Source of the DNA: Berghia stephanieae
Taxonomy: Eukaryota; Mollusca; Gastropoda; Nudibranchia; Aeolidiidae
Length of the DNA stretch: 64,000 bases
Assembly: GCA_034508935.3 (NCBI GenBank)
Contig: CM067452.1
Span: forward strand, 14,053,309-14,117,308
Reading direction: 5' to 3'
Below are positions 53,164-64,000 of the stretch, in pieces. Numbering within the stretch: the stretch's first letter is position 1; every line of letters begins with the position of its first letter. The notes under the pieces are model-generated. The model was not told the origin of the DNA and ran no database searches. It saw nothing but the letters and a program-made list of their open reading frames with translations. The position numbers were made by a program, and so were the translations under genes.

Positions 53164-53660
53164 TAGATGACAATGACATCTTCAAGTGCATAGCATCTTG
53201 GCATGATATGTGGACAAAAGTGAAGAGAATCCCATGTCTGAAATCGAAATAGATATATGGGATTGCCCCTTTGACAGCATCAGCTTCTTCTAATGGTTAC
53301 ATCTCAATATATATTATGACGATGACAATCTAGTGTAAAATCTGTAAAAGCTACTTTTCCACATTTTTGATCCCTCTTGAAACCACACAGAAGCTGTGTC
53401 GTGATGCACCTTTCAACCAGATGATCTTTTGACCGTTTCCACAATGAGACCATGTCGTATCCTTGCATACTCCAAATAATGGCTGTTATTAGACAGCTGC
53501 CTCCAAATGTTCCTTTTACTGGTTCAGATAGGTGAATAGGTGAGAGCAGAAAATCTGCTGATGATGTTTCTTTCTCTTCTAATGTTGAACTCCTCTCTCA
53601 AGAAAGTCCAGTGTTTATTTATGCAAAAGATTTAAATGTAACAAACTATGTGTAAGGACA
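53164..53660 (+). other. Unassigned; one ATG frame with donor-like end
   Basis: From 53452 the frame MSYPCILQIMAVIRQLPPNV then PFTGSDR ends at a GTGAAT donor-like site. It is too short and isolated to call a gene. Confidence 0.2.
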
Positions 53661-53729
53661 TGATCAGAAGGACCAAACTTTATAATTGGTTTGGAAGTCG
53701 GACAAGGTCTCAACAGATGCAACTGCTGA

Positions 53730-53890
53730 AGAGAGTCTATCCATCATGCCCATCCATGGTTTGATGTCGTTACCTAGTCATTCCATGAGGGAAATACAGA
53801 TAATCTGTCAAACAAAAAATCTGATGTCAGCAGGAACCACGCATTTTGTCCAAGGGAGCAAGCATATTGGGGGTTAATAATCTATCTATA
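53730..53890 (-). repeat. SINE-E partial copy
   Basis: Shares 'gatgtcagcaggaaccac', 'gtccaagggagcaag' and 'gggggttaataatct' with the SINE-E copies at 27540 and 11515. Confidence 0.55.
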
Positions 53891-54080
53891 GAGTGGAAAA
53901 TGGTTTGATGGTTTGTGTAAACTCTAGATGGATAGGACGGCAGGTTGACAAGGTGTTGTCTACAACATCTGGTCCATGGATTTGGGAGTCTTTTGAATCA
54001 AAATTGAAAGAAGTCTGCCTGTTATATCTCCTTTCTGGGACAGGAAATCTGAAGAAACCAATACAGAGGTAAGTAAATGT

Positions 54081-54195
<115 letters not shown>

Positions 54196-54199
54196 ACCA

Positions 54200-55290
54200 A
54201 ATGCAATTATGGACTTCATTTAACATTGATGTAATGGACACTTCACTTTGATTTTAGAGTATTCCCATTAAAAGAATGTGCCCCTAATAATTGGGTTATC
54301 AGACTGGCAAAACAGCACACATCAGTTTTACGGCTCTTGTGAAACTATAGGTATATAAGTTACTGCATTTGTAGCAAAAACTAAAGTTTTAAAAAAAACT
54401 TGTATGTCACATCTTCTTTTCAACGACAGTGTAAACACAATAATATCTTGTACAACAGAAAAACAACATTACAAATAATATACTTTAAGCATTGGTTTAT
54501 GAATACATACAAATGCTTTACATTTTGTTTTCCATTTTCTTTTAACTTTTACTCAGTGCACCTCAGTATGGTTGCCATTGCTACCTACAAGCAAATTCAA
54601 GCTATTTTTAAGGTCTGTCCATGTGTTTTGTAATAATAATAATAGTAATAATAATTCATGGAATTTATATCGTGCATTTTCATCACTGTGTAATGCTCAA
54701 TGAACATTGCAAATAAATATACAAAATTTACTGAAAATAATAATATATAATTTTAATTTTTTTAAAACACGATACATTGTTTTCATAACATGTCTAATGA
54801 TTTGTTTTGAGAAAGGGGGAAACAAGAAATGTTAATTATCTTATTTTGTCTTATTTATTGAAGATTTACATTTCTTTTTATTCTGTTTTACTAGGTTGAA
54901 AGCTTCAGGCAGCATATTCTGATCATTTTGTACAATGCAACTACCACTTTATTTTTAAAATCATAACATTTGACACAGCCTGCTATTCATTACATGATTA
55001 CAATATGTATGTGAAATTTAAATGACAAATCTGAATCAAGTTTTTATGAGTTTTGAAAAGCTAGTCACTTATTCTTAACATCTTGTCTACTTTCAACAGG
55101 TCCAGGGAGGACAGAATTCAATGAGAATTCTAATTCTTACATTTCGCAGGAGAAAGACAGTTGAGGAGATATTGTGAGAACAGATTCGACTTTTGACAGT
55201 TTCTTTCGCAGAGGATGGTCATAACTGTTAAGTATGTCTAAGTGACATATGTTTACTCACAATATAGTTGTATTTCTTCTTCAAAGATGA
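54200..55290. other. Intergenic; weak plus-strand exon-like piece
   Basis: Acceptor TTTCAACAG at 55098 is followed by GPGRTEFNENSNSYISQEKD and a stop. This is isolated and not enough to call a gene. Confidence 0.2.
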
Positions 55291-55292
55291 GG

Positions 55293-55500
55293 ACATTCTT
55301 CTTCTTCTTCTTCCTCTACCTCTTCTTCTTCTTCTTCTTCTTCTTCTTCTTCTTCTTCTTCTTCTTCTTCTTCTTCTTCTTCTTCTTCTTCTTCTTCTTC
55401 TTCTTCTTCTTCTTCTTCTTCTTCTTCTTCTTCTTCTTCTTCTTCCTCTACCTCTACTTCTTCTTCTTCTTTTTCTTCTTCTTCTTCTTCTTCTTACTGC
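55293..55500. repeat. (TTC)n array
   Basis: About 200 bp of polypyrimidine (TTC)n, interrupted by CTACCTC; able to form triplex DNA. Confidence 0.95.
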
Positions 55501-55509
55501 CTTCTGCTA

Positions 55510-56430
55510 TCCTCCTCCTGCTCTTCTTCCTTCTCATCTTCTTGGTCTTCTTTGTGCCTTCAAATTCCAAAGGATGAAAAATATTTTTAAAATTGAGTGT
55601 TTTCATGTTATTATAATTCTATGCTGGATGCAAATCGTTTTTGTTACACAGTAGTGTGTATGAGATTGTGTATGAAGTGTATTGTGATTTTGTATTATAT
55701 GACCTGTTGTTGAATGTGTGTTCACTGATAATGTTAGTGTTAGGTCCTTTCTTTGTACACCTTTTACAGGCTTTATGTTTTGCATCTTAAAGTTCCTGTG
55801 ACTTGAATAATTTCTCCCAAACAAATTCTTCTATAATTAATTTGAGCTTTAATGTTCTCTAATGCCCTCGGTTCTAACATTGATCTATCAACATCCTCTT
55901 TTGTCAGAATTAATAATTTGGTCCCATTATCAGCGATTTCTTTTCCTTCTTTTTCACTTCTTTCTCTGTCTTTCTCTCATTGTTCTCTACCAATTTCTTC
56001 TTCATTCTTTCTAACACTGACAGCTGCTTTTCCCTGCTTTGACTTTTCCACTGGGGGCCTGTGTGCACTGCCTTTGCAATGAGCGTATTCTACTTTCTAA
56101 AACATAATTTTTGTAGCCAAGTAGAGATTGCATTTCGCTTCCACATTACATTTGTGGAACTTCAATGTCATAGTCCATGTGTCGAAATAATCTCTCACCA
56201 ACTAAGTTGGTAAGAGAGCAGGTCATAAGGAGATACAATACTTATTTTTCACTATCACCACCAAAGATCATACCCTTAAAAAATCACAGTTATCGCTGCA
56301 GAACAATACATTTCTCTGCCACGAGAGAAAAATTATAGGTACTTCACTTTGTCAAAATCAAATACAAAATCCAAATTCTGAGAGTGATTACAAGTACAAG
56401 TAACTTGGAACATTTGAAGCAATTGCTATA
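55510..56430. other. Intergenic, no recognisable feature
   Basis: Nothing recognised. Confidence 0.4.
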
Positions 56431-56945
56431 GGTAGTAGTAGTAGTAGCGTATGGCTACACCTCCAAAATATGTTTGTCGATCCACGATGTCAGGTCATCT
56501 CCGGCTTCAAAGATTGTTTCGTACCCCCCTTCTAATTTTGTTGCTGGGCATTGCAGGATCAGATGATAGATGGTTTGACGTGCCCCTTTGCAGTATTGGC
56601 AGATTGGTGAGTCAATGAGTCTCCATCGATAGAGGCTTTCTTTGCTGCGACCATGGTTGGTTCTAAGTCGGTTCGCGGTGACCCAGTGTTTTCTTTTTGC
56701 TGTTTTAAAGTCAGGAAGGCGCAGAGTGGGGTTGGTAATGTATTGTCCATTTTTTGGCAGGTTTGATTGCCATTCATTGGCCCAGGCAGTGGTGATGTCA
56801 AGGTTTTCTATTCCGGATTTATGGAAGGGTCGTCTGGATTTTAGTCGATTTGTTTGTGGGGTGTCTTTTACTATTTTTGTCAGGGGGGTATTTATTGCCA
56901 ATATTGATTGGGCCATTGCTATAGGTAAGTGTCTAGCACGATACA
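56431..56945 (-). mobile_element. LINE 3' fragment inserted next to virus-like fossil
   Basis: The minus-strand frame ends ESLYRWRLIDSPICQYCKGA, RQTIYHLILQCPATK and DDLTSWIDKHILEV, a LINE C-terminal zinc-knuckle domain. The tail is (CTA)n at 56431-56446. Heavily 5'-truncated. It differs in sequence from the LINE at 44517 but is of the same general type. Confidence 0.7.
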
Positions 56946-56949
56946 TTGT

Positions 56950-57490
56950 TCGACTCGTTTGAGCTTTCGGTTTGGGTAAGTTATTCTTATCAGAATAAGA
57001 CTCGATATCAAACGTGCACCTAAACGGATACACGTAATCAGGATCAACACAAATTCCAGCTTCTGCTAATTTCTCCAAATCGGTGGGAAGAAGTTGAAAA
57101 ATCCCACCCGGGTACCTAGATTGAGTTGCGTCTCCCTTACATATTTTCTCATGGCGTAACAAAGTCGAATGATTTGTCCAAAGTTTGCTACAGTGACAAC
57201 AACCGAATATCTTAATAGCTTTATCGAGGTCTCTGATATAGCAAAAATGATCATTGAGAAGTAAAACGTACATCGTATTAGAAAAATTGTTAGCACTTCT
57301 CCTAAAAACGACATATCGGGAAATACGACTCACTATAGTTATGACAGCTCACTCCTTTTGTTTTCTATTCATTCAGTAATTTATTGGTCATCTGTGTCTG
57401 AAATTTCAATTGTATCACTGTCGGACGAGACGACTTCAATAACTTCGGGAACTGCTGGTGACGGTCGTTGGGTGTCTATAGAGCCTGAAA
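56950..57490 (-). mobile_element. Fossil fragment of a virus-like element: protein-primed DNA polymerase N-terminal part
   Basis: The minus strand carries a CHCSKLW...LRHEKIC zinc-finger and an FDIESY exonuclease-type motif, in the order seen in protein-primed family B polymerases of Polinton/Maverick- and adintovirus-like elements. A short acidic reading frame lies alongside (about 57374-57483). This is only a remnant, cut on one side by the LINE fragment. Broken; the family assignment is by motif only. Confidence 0.6.
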
Positions 57491-57739
57491 TACAATGATT
57501 CATTTTGAAAAAGGGATCCGTGTACCCATAGGTAAGAAACATAAAGGTTGTCAAATAATACAGGATACCAAAAATTTAAAAAATACGTAAACATAAATAT
57601 ATAGATAACAACAAACAACAATTTTAAAAATCCCTATAAAACAAAACAAACACACAATATTATTATTATTATTAATAATAATAATAATAATAATAATCTT
57701 AATCATAATAATAATGATAATAATAAGAAAGAGCGATAC

Positions 57740-58545
57740 TTAAACACGTAAATACCAAAAAAAATAGATAAAAAGAGCCGGAAAGCCCAGAATGTTACGG
57801 CTATAATCTATAGATAGAATATCTTTATCCTTGGATAATAATATTAAAATCACTATATATATATATAGGAAAAAGTAACTCGCTGTTGATTGGACTGCTT
57901 TCTCCGTTATATCGTTGTCTTTGGACGTTCTTGGTTCCCGGTCATTACACAACCGCGTGATGTGAAGAGCTTCCACGCGGCCTAACACATCTTCAAGGAG
58001 TAATGTCTGTATGACTGGTTTGAATTTAGCAGTCAGAGTCTCTTTTGTGTTATCAAATTCCTCGTAAAAAAACCTAATTATCTTATCTTCCACGGGTATC
58101 ATTAGACAGTCGTGTGACATTTGCCCGGGTGCAAAGATCCGACATCCTTCACAATTTGCGATGTCAATAGCATAAATATGTCTCATCAATTCCTCCTTTA
58201 ATTTTGTTAAGAAATGATGTTAACGACGATTATTATAATTTCTTGCTTTTCGTGTTTGCCTTTTAAAATATTCTCGACGATGGTTCGTTGCTGTCCATTT
58301 GTTCCTCTTCTTCTTCGCCTCTCTGGTTAAGACAGAATTTACTTTTTTTATCAATTTTTCAAGCGCTCTCCACTAGTCTGTGTTGAGAGCTATGCCTTTT
58401 TTTCGATGCTAATTGCACATCGTCGTTGTCTTTTCCGTAATAGCGGATATGTACTTTTGTCTCACCGCTAAACTCACCGACGCTTAAGAAAATATGTCGC
58501 TTTCCGATAGGAATTGGCTCCATGCTGATGAAATTTTTCAAACAA
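57740..58545 (-). mobile_element. Fossil fragment of the same virus-like element: PC4-like and small-protein part
   Basis: A PC4-like single-stranded-DNA-binding segment lies near 58359-58541, and a small protein segment beginning MRHIYAIDIANCEG near 57740-58189. The second is repeated at 63713-63867. A broken relic with an estimated handful of breaks; likely older than the P element that sits in its second copy. Confidence 0.5.
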
Positions 58546-58639
58546 AGTTAGAAAAAAAGAACTCACAAAAGTAAAACAATTAACCACGGTTGACTACAAG
58601 CTTTGAAACGAGAAAGTCGAGCTCACCGCAGTGGAATGA

Positions 58640-58669
58640 ATATGACTGGTTTGAACTTAGCAGTCAGAG
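58640..58669 (-). mobile_element. Left remnant of second virus-like copy, interrupted by the P element
   Basis: 'atgactggtttgaacttagc' and 'agtcagag' continue, after the P element, at 63713. The uninterrupted equivalent is at about 58012-58050. Confidence 0.6.
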
Positions 58670-58670
58670 C

Positions 58671-59950
58671 GTGGCCTTCGTTATACTAGAGGCCCAAGAC
58701 TGGATACAGTGACGTCACTCTCTAAATCATAACAAGTGAGAGAGAGGAGACAGCGAGCCGAGCGGGCGGCTGTGTGTGTTACCAGTGAAGCGAGGCAGGA
58801 AAAACATAGATTTTCCAGATTGGAACTTTTGTGGCCAACTTTTAGGAAACCCAGATTTAAAAAATTCGATATGCATTATTTAACGACTTTCCTTAGAAAA
58901 TAGATGTTTATTAATTATTGATTTCGTTGATTAGCATTTATTTTTCATTCAAACTCATTTTGCCGATGCAAATGATCCTATATCAACCCGACTTCCATTT
59001 TTCTTGGACTTCGACGATAACGATTGCGAAGATTTATAATAAGATCATTTACTTTTGTCATTGAAATTTATAGCAAACCACTTTTTTACACTTCATTTTC
59101 ACATTATTATATTATGCTTACTTTTAACAGTTTATAAATAACACGACAAAAAAATTACCTCCCCCCCCCCCCCAACCATGCTAGCTATATTTGGCATGGT
59201 TAAGAAGAAATAATTGGCATGAATTATTTTTTTCCACTCGCATACAACACACACCAATTCATTACTATTTCGCTGTACTACACACTGGATCTCAAGTCCT
59301 AGCAAAAAATACAAGTCGATTTTATTTCTCATAAAAAAAGAATTGTACAAGAATAATAAGGGGGCTAAATGCTCTTTTAAAATCTTTATTTCATTCAAAA
59401 TTTTAATTGTAATATGGGCAATAGTAGGCTAATACTAATATAAAAAATAAAATAAACAAAACATTACCTTGCTCCGTCAATGATAATTATTGGGCACGAA
59501 ACGCAAGAAGTTCAATCTGCAGACACTATATATAAACTATAGATTGACTATAAAAATATAGTGTTTCGCTGTTCAACAGCTCATCAGTGCAGCTTGGAAC
59601 TCAAAAAAATCAGTTGGATACCTACAGGTTCCACAGAGTTCAATCTGCAGACACTATATATCTATTATAATTTCTGTAAATGTATACATAATGTTGATAT
59701 GTACATACTGGTCAATTGTTAATCCTAAAAAGAATATGCAACAGTGATGACAATAAACAAAGAGATGTGATTTTATGGTAATAAGAAGGAAAAGGAATGA
59801 GAAAACATAGAGTTGGACTTGACATGGAGACACATGTGGCATGGAACTGGCGATTGATATATAAAATGGGCAGCCCTTACATCCCCCACATACGTCGTGA
59901 GCTCTGCAGGAATCTAAACCCGATGGTTGTCTGAAACATGTGCCTCCAGT
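58671..59950. other. P element 3' region
   Basis: Non-coding. A direct repeat 'gttcaatctgcagacactat' occurs at about 59510 and 59640. A C run at 59160-59174 and short motif-free frames complete it. Confidence 0.45.
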
Positions 59951-59951
59951 C

Positions 59952-62900
59952 TTATCCAATAATGAGAAGGAAAAGAAGATGACCTATGCTCTTTTCGTTA
60001 AGAGTTTGAAGCTTCCTTTTGTTCTTTGATGTTGTTGCCTTATCTGTGAACATCTTGGAGTAATTGTTGAGGAAAATGTTGACAGCTGGTTTGCAGAATC
60101 TGTGAACAATGTCGAGCAGATCTGTGTTACAAATATCACAATTTTTCCCCAATAATTCTAAATCAGAAAGCCTTTGCAGAGTGAGTTTCATTAAAAGAAA
60201 TCTCTGATTGGTGTTTGAAAGCAGACGCTGTTCATGATCATGATTGCCAATCAAGAACTGAAAAATTTTTAAAATGTGTGTCATGATTTCAACAGCATAA
60301 TCAGTTGGCCACGTCAAACCGCCTCGGTCGAGAACAGAAATGTAAGCTAATGATTCTGCTGTTGATTCCACTTGAAGGACCCGTTCTTGTCGAAACTCAC
60401 TCTTGCAGCCATCACAAGTCACATTAAGCAATGCTTTTCGAGCACAGTATCCAGAGACAAAGACAAGAGCTTTCAATTGCTCTGAAACAAGTTCAATATC
60501 ATCACAATCATAAAGTAAAGGAGTAAAATATTGGATGTCATCATGACAAGAGGAATCATTTAATCTTATTTCTTCCAATGGTTCAGTGATATCTTTTAAT
60601 TTCAAAGAACCACTTGAAGCAGAAATAAACTTAAGAACGCTAAGAAGCTTCAACTTTTTCTCGCCCTCAAGAAGTTGTTGAACGGAGACATGATAATTAC
60701 CTCCGCTCAACTGTCTGTACTGGCTGAAACGAAACTCCAGATCATCAGTCTGAAACTTTCCCAACAAGACATATTTATATTTCTTATGAGATAAGAGATA
60801 AGGAACAAATTCAAGAAAAGTAGAAATAGTGTGAACAAGAGCATCCATGGTTTCTCTCGACAATACTCCTTCTCGTGGTTTCATCCCTAACCTGCTCCAG
60901 TCCTTGAACCAAGTCAAAGCATCTTGAAGAAATGAGAAATTGGAATCAGAGATGGAATTAATTGGCTTGCATCTCTCATCCCTCAATCTCCTGCCTTTCA
61001 GCGGATGCTTGACATTTAGAACATTCCATAGCTGTACAATGAACAATATAAATGATACTGTCCCACTGACATTGACATTCCATTTGGATCCAAAGTGCTC
61101 CAAGGCAGCAGCATTCCGTCTGTCAAAAATTCTCAACATCAGTGGAACACTCTGTTTCTCAGTAGGCGATGGATTCAAACATTTTCGATTCAAAGATGGA
61201 GCAAGTTTCACGACTGATGACTTCTCTTCCTCGTATACTTTTGTAATGTGACACATGGATGCTCTCATAACTGAAGATGAAGGATTTTCATTGTTGGTCA
61301 GTACAGGTGGTAAAATAAAAGTCTTCTCCAAGTCTTTTTGAGACGTCCAGTTATTTCTAATACATTTGAAAAGGTGGACAGTATCAAAAAGAAAAAAAAG
61401 TTTCTCTGAAGGAATGACAGGATTTGGAATAGATGGACAAAGACTTCCCCCAGACATTATAGCAAAGGCATTGCGGTTAATTCTGTTGTTGTCAGAAATA
61501 ACACACAAAACATGAAAACCAACATCATGAAGAACTTGCAATGTTTTAAGAAGCAAACATTGCAAATAACGAGCATCAATATTTTTTACAGGTAAAATGG
61601 CAACAACATCTTTCTGTTTACAAAGAACTGAGGAAATCATGAAGACCTGGGCAGTGCTTGCCTCAGAAACCTGACAATTATATGCAGAGCCCTCAAGTTT
61701 CCCCCCTTTATACGACAACTGGTGAGAAATATGAATTTCGTCCATCATGAGAACGACATCACGCTCATGCTCTTGCATTTTAAGACATCGCTGTCTTAAA
61801 TATGCTTCATGATCTTTAGAATTAGGAAAACCAGTCTTCATTTCAAAGACAGAGGAAAGTTTTCTAAGATAGGACTGATGAGGCAAAGTAAGAAAGGAAT
61901 TCCTTAGAAGAGAATAGGCACGAGGAGCAGATGCAAACAACTGGAATGCCCAGATAAGGGTAGAGCAACTGTAACGTTTTACAGACAAGTTAACTAACTT
62001 AAGCTGCTCAACCAAAAACCTAACTTTTGGCATGAACAAAGACTTGGACTCATCATCTTCATCATTGTCAATACTGTTGCATAGACTATCAATAGCTGAA
62101 ACATAAAGTTGCAGCTGGTCCTCCAAGTTACTTCTATCAAATCCATTCCCATGACAAAAATGGGAAAGGACAGTGTCAAATTGAGACCAGCATGTAAGAG
62201 TTGGGGGAGAAGTTTTCCCAAAAATCCATGCAATGGCGCTATCAGGAACCCTTTCTGAAAAACAAAGAAAAAAATAATGGTCAAGTCATCACACTAACAT
62301 ATATTATAATTTCCATGCTTCAATGAAAAATAAGTTGTATCTTTTTTATTGTCTTCTTTCATCATTTAAACAAGATCCTTATAAAATGGTTGATAGTGAG
62401 ATAATAATATATCTTTTAATTGTATATAATAACATCACAGCATTAAGATAGACTTTAATAAAAATTATACTTACTATATTTATTACTACTTCTACTACCA
62501 TTAGTGTTACTACTACCACTACTACTAATAATATTTCAAACTACTACTCTACCAAGAATATTATTACTGCAATTACTATTATACGACTACAACCACTACT
62601 AGAACTACTGTTAGTGGTAGACTACCATTGCCATTATTGGTGTCACTACTACTGATATTGCCATTGCTACTAGTACTACTATATTGGCGTTCCTACTACT
62701 ACTGCTACTATTACCACCACCACTGCTACTACTACTTCTAACACCAGCACTACTCTTATATACTAGAAGTTCTATCTAGCACTATTACTATTACTATTTT
62801 AGAAATCATTTATTCTAATTCTAAACATGTCAATTTTCAAGGTAAATACTTACGATTATCAGAAAATATTTCCACATGCATGTCAGAGAAAACTTTGATT

Positions 62901-63481
62901 GAAGACAGCAACTTTGGAGCACTGTCAACAGTATCAATAATCCTGTAAAGGGTGCAGTGGTCAGGCATTGGTGGATCATCAGGTGAAGACGATGAGGCAA
63001 GAAAAAAACGATAAATCCATAATTTCGCATCAACTCTGGTATTGAAAATGCCACAGAATTCTGTATAATTCTTAATCCGATCATTTTCAGCCCATCGTTT
63101 AAAAGACTCATCGTCTCTCTTTAAAACTGCATCTCGCCTTTCGTCGGGGGCTTTCCGTTTCAGGGATATTTTCGTAGATAAATAGGAGGGACAGTTGGGA
63201 AAGATGGAAGGATAGGCATCTTTTGTCAATTTTGGTATGCTTCTCTCTACACTGAGAATGGAACCGTCAGGTCTTGTGACAGAATCTACTCTGACAATAA
63301 ATCTGTCACAAAAATGACGCTCACATACCACAGCTGTAGAAGAAGGTTGGAAATCTTGTCTTGGTATCTTCCTCAACCAAAGGTTTTTCCTATCCAAATC
63401 CGAGGGAAATTCAAAGGCAGACACTTTCTCAGAAGGATAATAATTTCCTTTACAATTTGGCACACAGCACTTACGAGGCAT
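59952..63481 (-). CDS. P-element-like THAP transposase (two exons, ~976 aa)
   Basis: Exon 1 is 63481-62854 and exon 2 is 62254-59952, with donor GTAAGTA, acceptor TTTTTCAG and matching phase 1. Start MPRKCCVPNC: the THAP zinc finger uses the CCVPNC cysteines and CERHF (C2CH) within the first 65 residues and binds the transposon ends. Exon 2 carries the RNase H-like catalytic core: LMMDEIHISHQ (first Asp), VISDNNRINRNAF (second Asp) and DDLEFRFSQYRQLSGGNYH (Glu block), with HLFKCIRNNW preceding the inserted domain, as in P and THAP9 proteins. No stop or frameshift is seen; the length exceeds Drosophila P transposase (751 aa). The intron holds imperfect (CTA)-type repeats. Inference: potentially active or recently active. 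Confidence 0.87.
62270..62850. repeat. P element intron with degenerate (ACT)n
   Basis: Imperfect trinucleotide repeats of the 'actactact' type at about 62480-62790, between the two transposase exons. Confidence 0.7.
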
Positions 63482-63712
63482 GATGAAAATGCAAAACAAT
63501 GGATGGTATTTATCAAAATATGAATGACTATTTAACAAATTATCTATAGAAAACAAGAGGGTACAATAATCCGATAAGAATGAATTGAAAATGAATGACA
63601 ACACAGTCAACCATTAACCGGTTTTCAAAACGAAAGCGGATGGACCGGGAGTGTGACGTCACATCGCCAGTCGAGACGATGTCTCAGGCCATAAGAGTTC
63701 ACGAAGGCCACG
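63482..63712. promoter_or_regulatory. P element 5' end, likely promoter region
   Basis: About 230 bases separate the transposase ATG from the terminal repeat. They include the subterminal TGACGTCA palindrome at about 63655-63662. A promoter here is expected by position; no core motif is certain. Confidence 0.45.
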
Positions 63713-64000
63713 GTCAGAGTCTCTTTTGTGTTAACAAATTTCTCGTCAAAAAACCTAATTATCTTATCTTCCATGGGTATCATTAGACAGTCGTGTGACA
63801 TTTGCCCGGGTGCGAAAATCCGATATCCTTCACAATTTGCGATGTCAAAAGCATAAATATGTCTCATCTAATCCTCTTTTAATTTTGTTAAGAAATGATC
63901 CATATTAAAGTTCTATAGAAGAAAAGAAGAAAAAAACAAAAACATGCCTTTTTCGATGGTAATAGCACACCGTCGTCGTCTTTTCCGTAAATGATCTAGT
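63713..64000 (-). mobile_element. Right remnant of second virus-like copy
   Basis: Closely matches 58030-58230 ('tcattagacagtcgtgtgac', 'ttcacaatttgcgatgtcaa') and then 58385-58440 in part. A fossil, broken, running off the window. Confidence 0.6.

Larger units (their letters stand above)
58670..63712 (-). mobile_element. Complete P-type DNA transposon, 5.04 kb
   Basis: Terminal inverted repeats begin with an exact CGTGGCCTTCGT and continue imperfectly for about 30 bp. A 7-bp direct repeat GTCAGAG flanks both sides (58663-58669, 63713-63719), 8 bp with one mismatch, close to the 8 bp usual for P elements. A palindromic TGACGTCA lies some 50 bp inside each end. The two-exon transposase gene is open throughout. 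The uninterrupted target is present in the neighbouring fossil copy at 58012-58050, confirming the insertion. Confidence 0.88.

Noticed and set aside
55242-55654. Poly-Phe/Leu frames of 111-128 aa
   Set aside because: Translations of (TTC)n.
59654-59959. 101-aa Cys-containing minus-strand frame after the transposase
   Set aside because: No recognisable domain; lies in the P element's 3' region and overlaps the transposase stop in another frame.
60940-61251. 103-aa plus-strand frame
   Set aside because: It is a shadow of the P transposase on the other strand.

Overview
This window is AT-rich animal DNA crowded with interspersed repeats, almost certainly from a marine lophotrochozoan. A mollusc is my best guess, based on the mix of tRNA-derived SINEs with a 'gcgctatataaa' tail, L2/CR1-like and RTE/Jockey-like LINEs, P-element/THAP, Tc1, hAT-like and Mutator-like elements, and very long (ATT)n and (AG)n arrays. 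I cannot name the species. No bacterial-style operons, rRNA genes, true tRNA genes or CRISPR arrays are visible.

The main discovery is a host gene on the minus strand running from about 32966 to 3954 (29 kb). None of its exons stands out as a long open frame except one. Nine exons have splice sites and reading phases that fit together from an ATG at 32954 to a stop at 3954-3956, giving a model of 539 aa. It begins with two tandem CHHC zinc fingers (C-x5-H-x9-H-x3-C), the signature of the GTSF1/Asterix family of piRNA-pathway proteins. It then adds a long Ser/Pro/Gly-rich and Gln-rich coiled-coil region that the short (about 160 aa) classical GTSF1 proteins lack. Its introns hold most of the repeats of the window, and three of its 3' splice sites lean directly on repeat DNA.

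Region by region: 1-3900 holds tandem repeats, SINEs and two copies of a 0.53 kb retroposon. 3954-32966 is the GTSF1-like gene; its introns contain a hAT-like MITE, a LINE fragment, a Tc1 element inside a retroposon, a 123-bp near-perfect hairpin, an L2-like LINE carrying a SINE, TA-flanked MITEs, a 36-bp minisatellite and other MITEs. 33-44 kb is intergenic and holds a 261-bp tandem duplication, a Mutator-like element with nested MITEs, a 780-bp TIR element and a decayed P-like transposase. 44517-47564 is a nearly intact LINE with a 12-bp target-site duplication. 47.6-56.4 kb is mostly simple repeats plus two SINEs and one weak candidate terminal exon. 56.4-58.7 kb and 63.7-64.0 kb are pieces of a broken virus-like element (protein-primed DNA polymerase and PC4-like parts). 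That fossil is split by a complete P-type DNA transposon (58670-63712) with an uninterrupted two-exon THAP transposase.

The window thus shows a probable piRNA-pathway gene whose introns are loaded with the kinds of mobile elements that pathway controls, and nested insertions that order their ages: Tc1 is younger than the retroposon it sits in, SINE-A is younger than the L2 LINE and SINE-E, and the P element is younger than the virus-like fossil.
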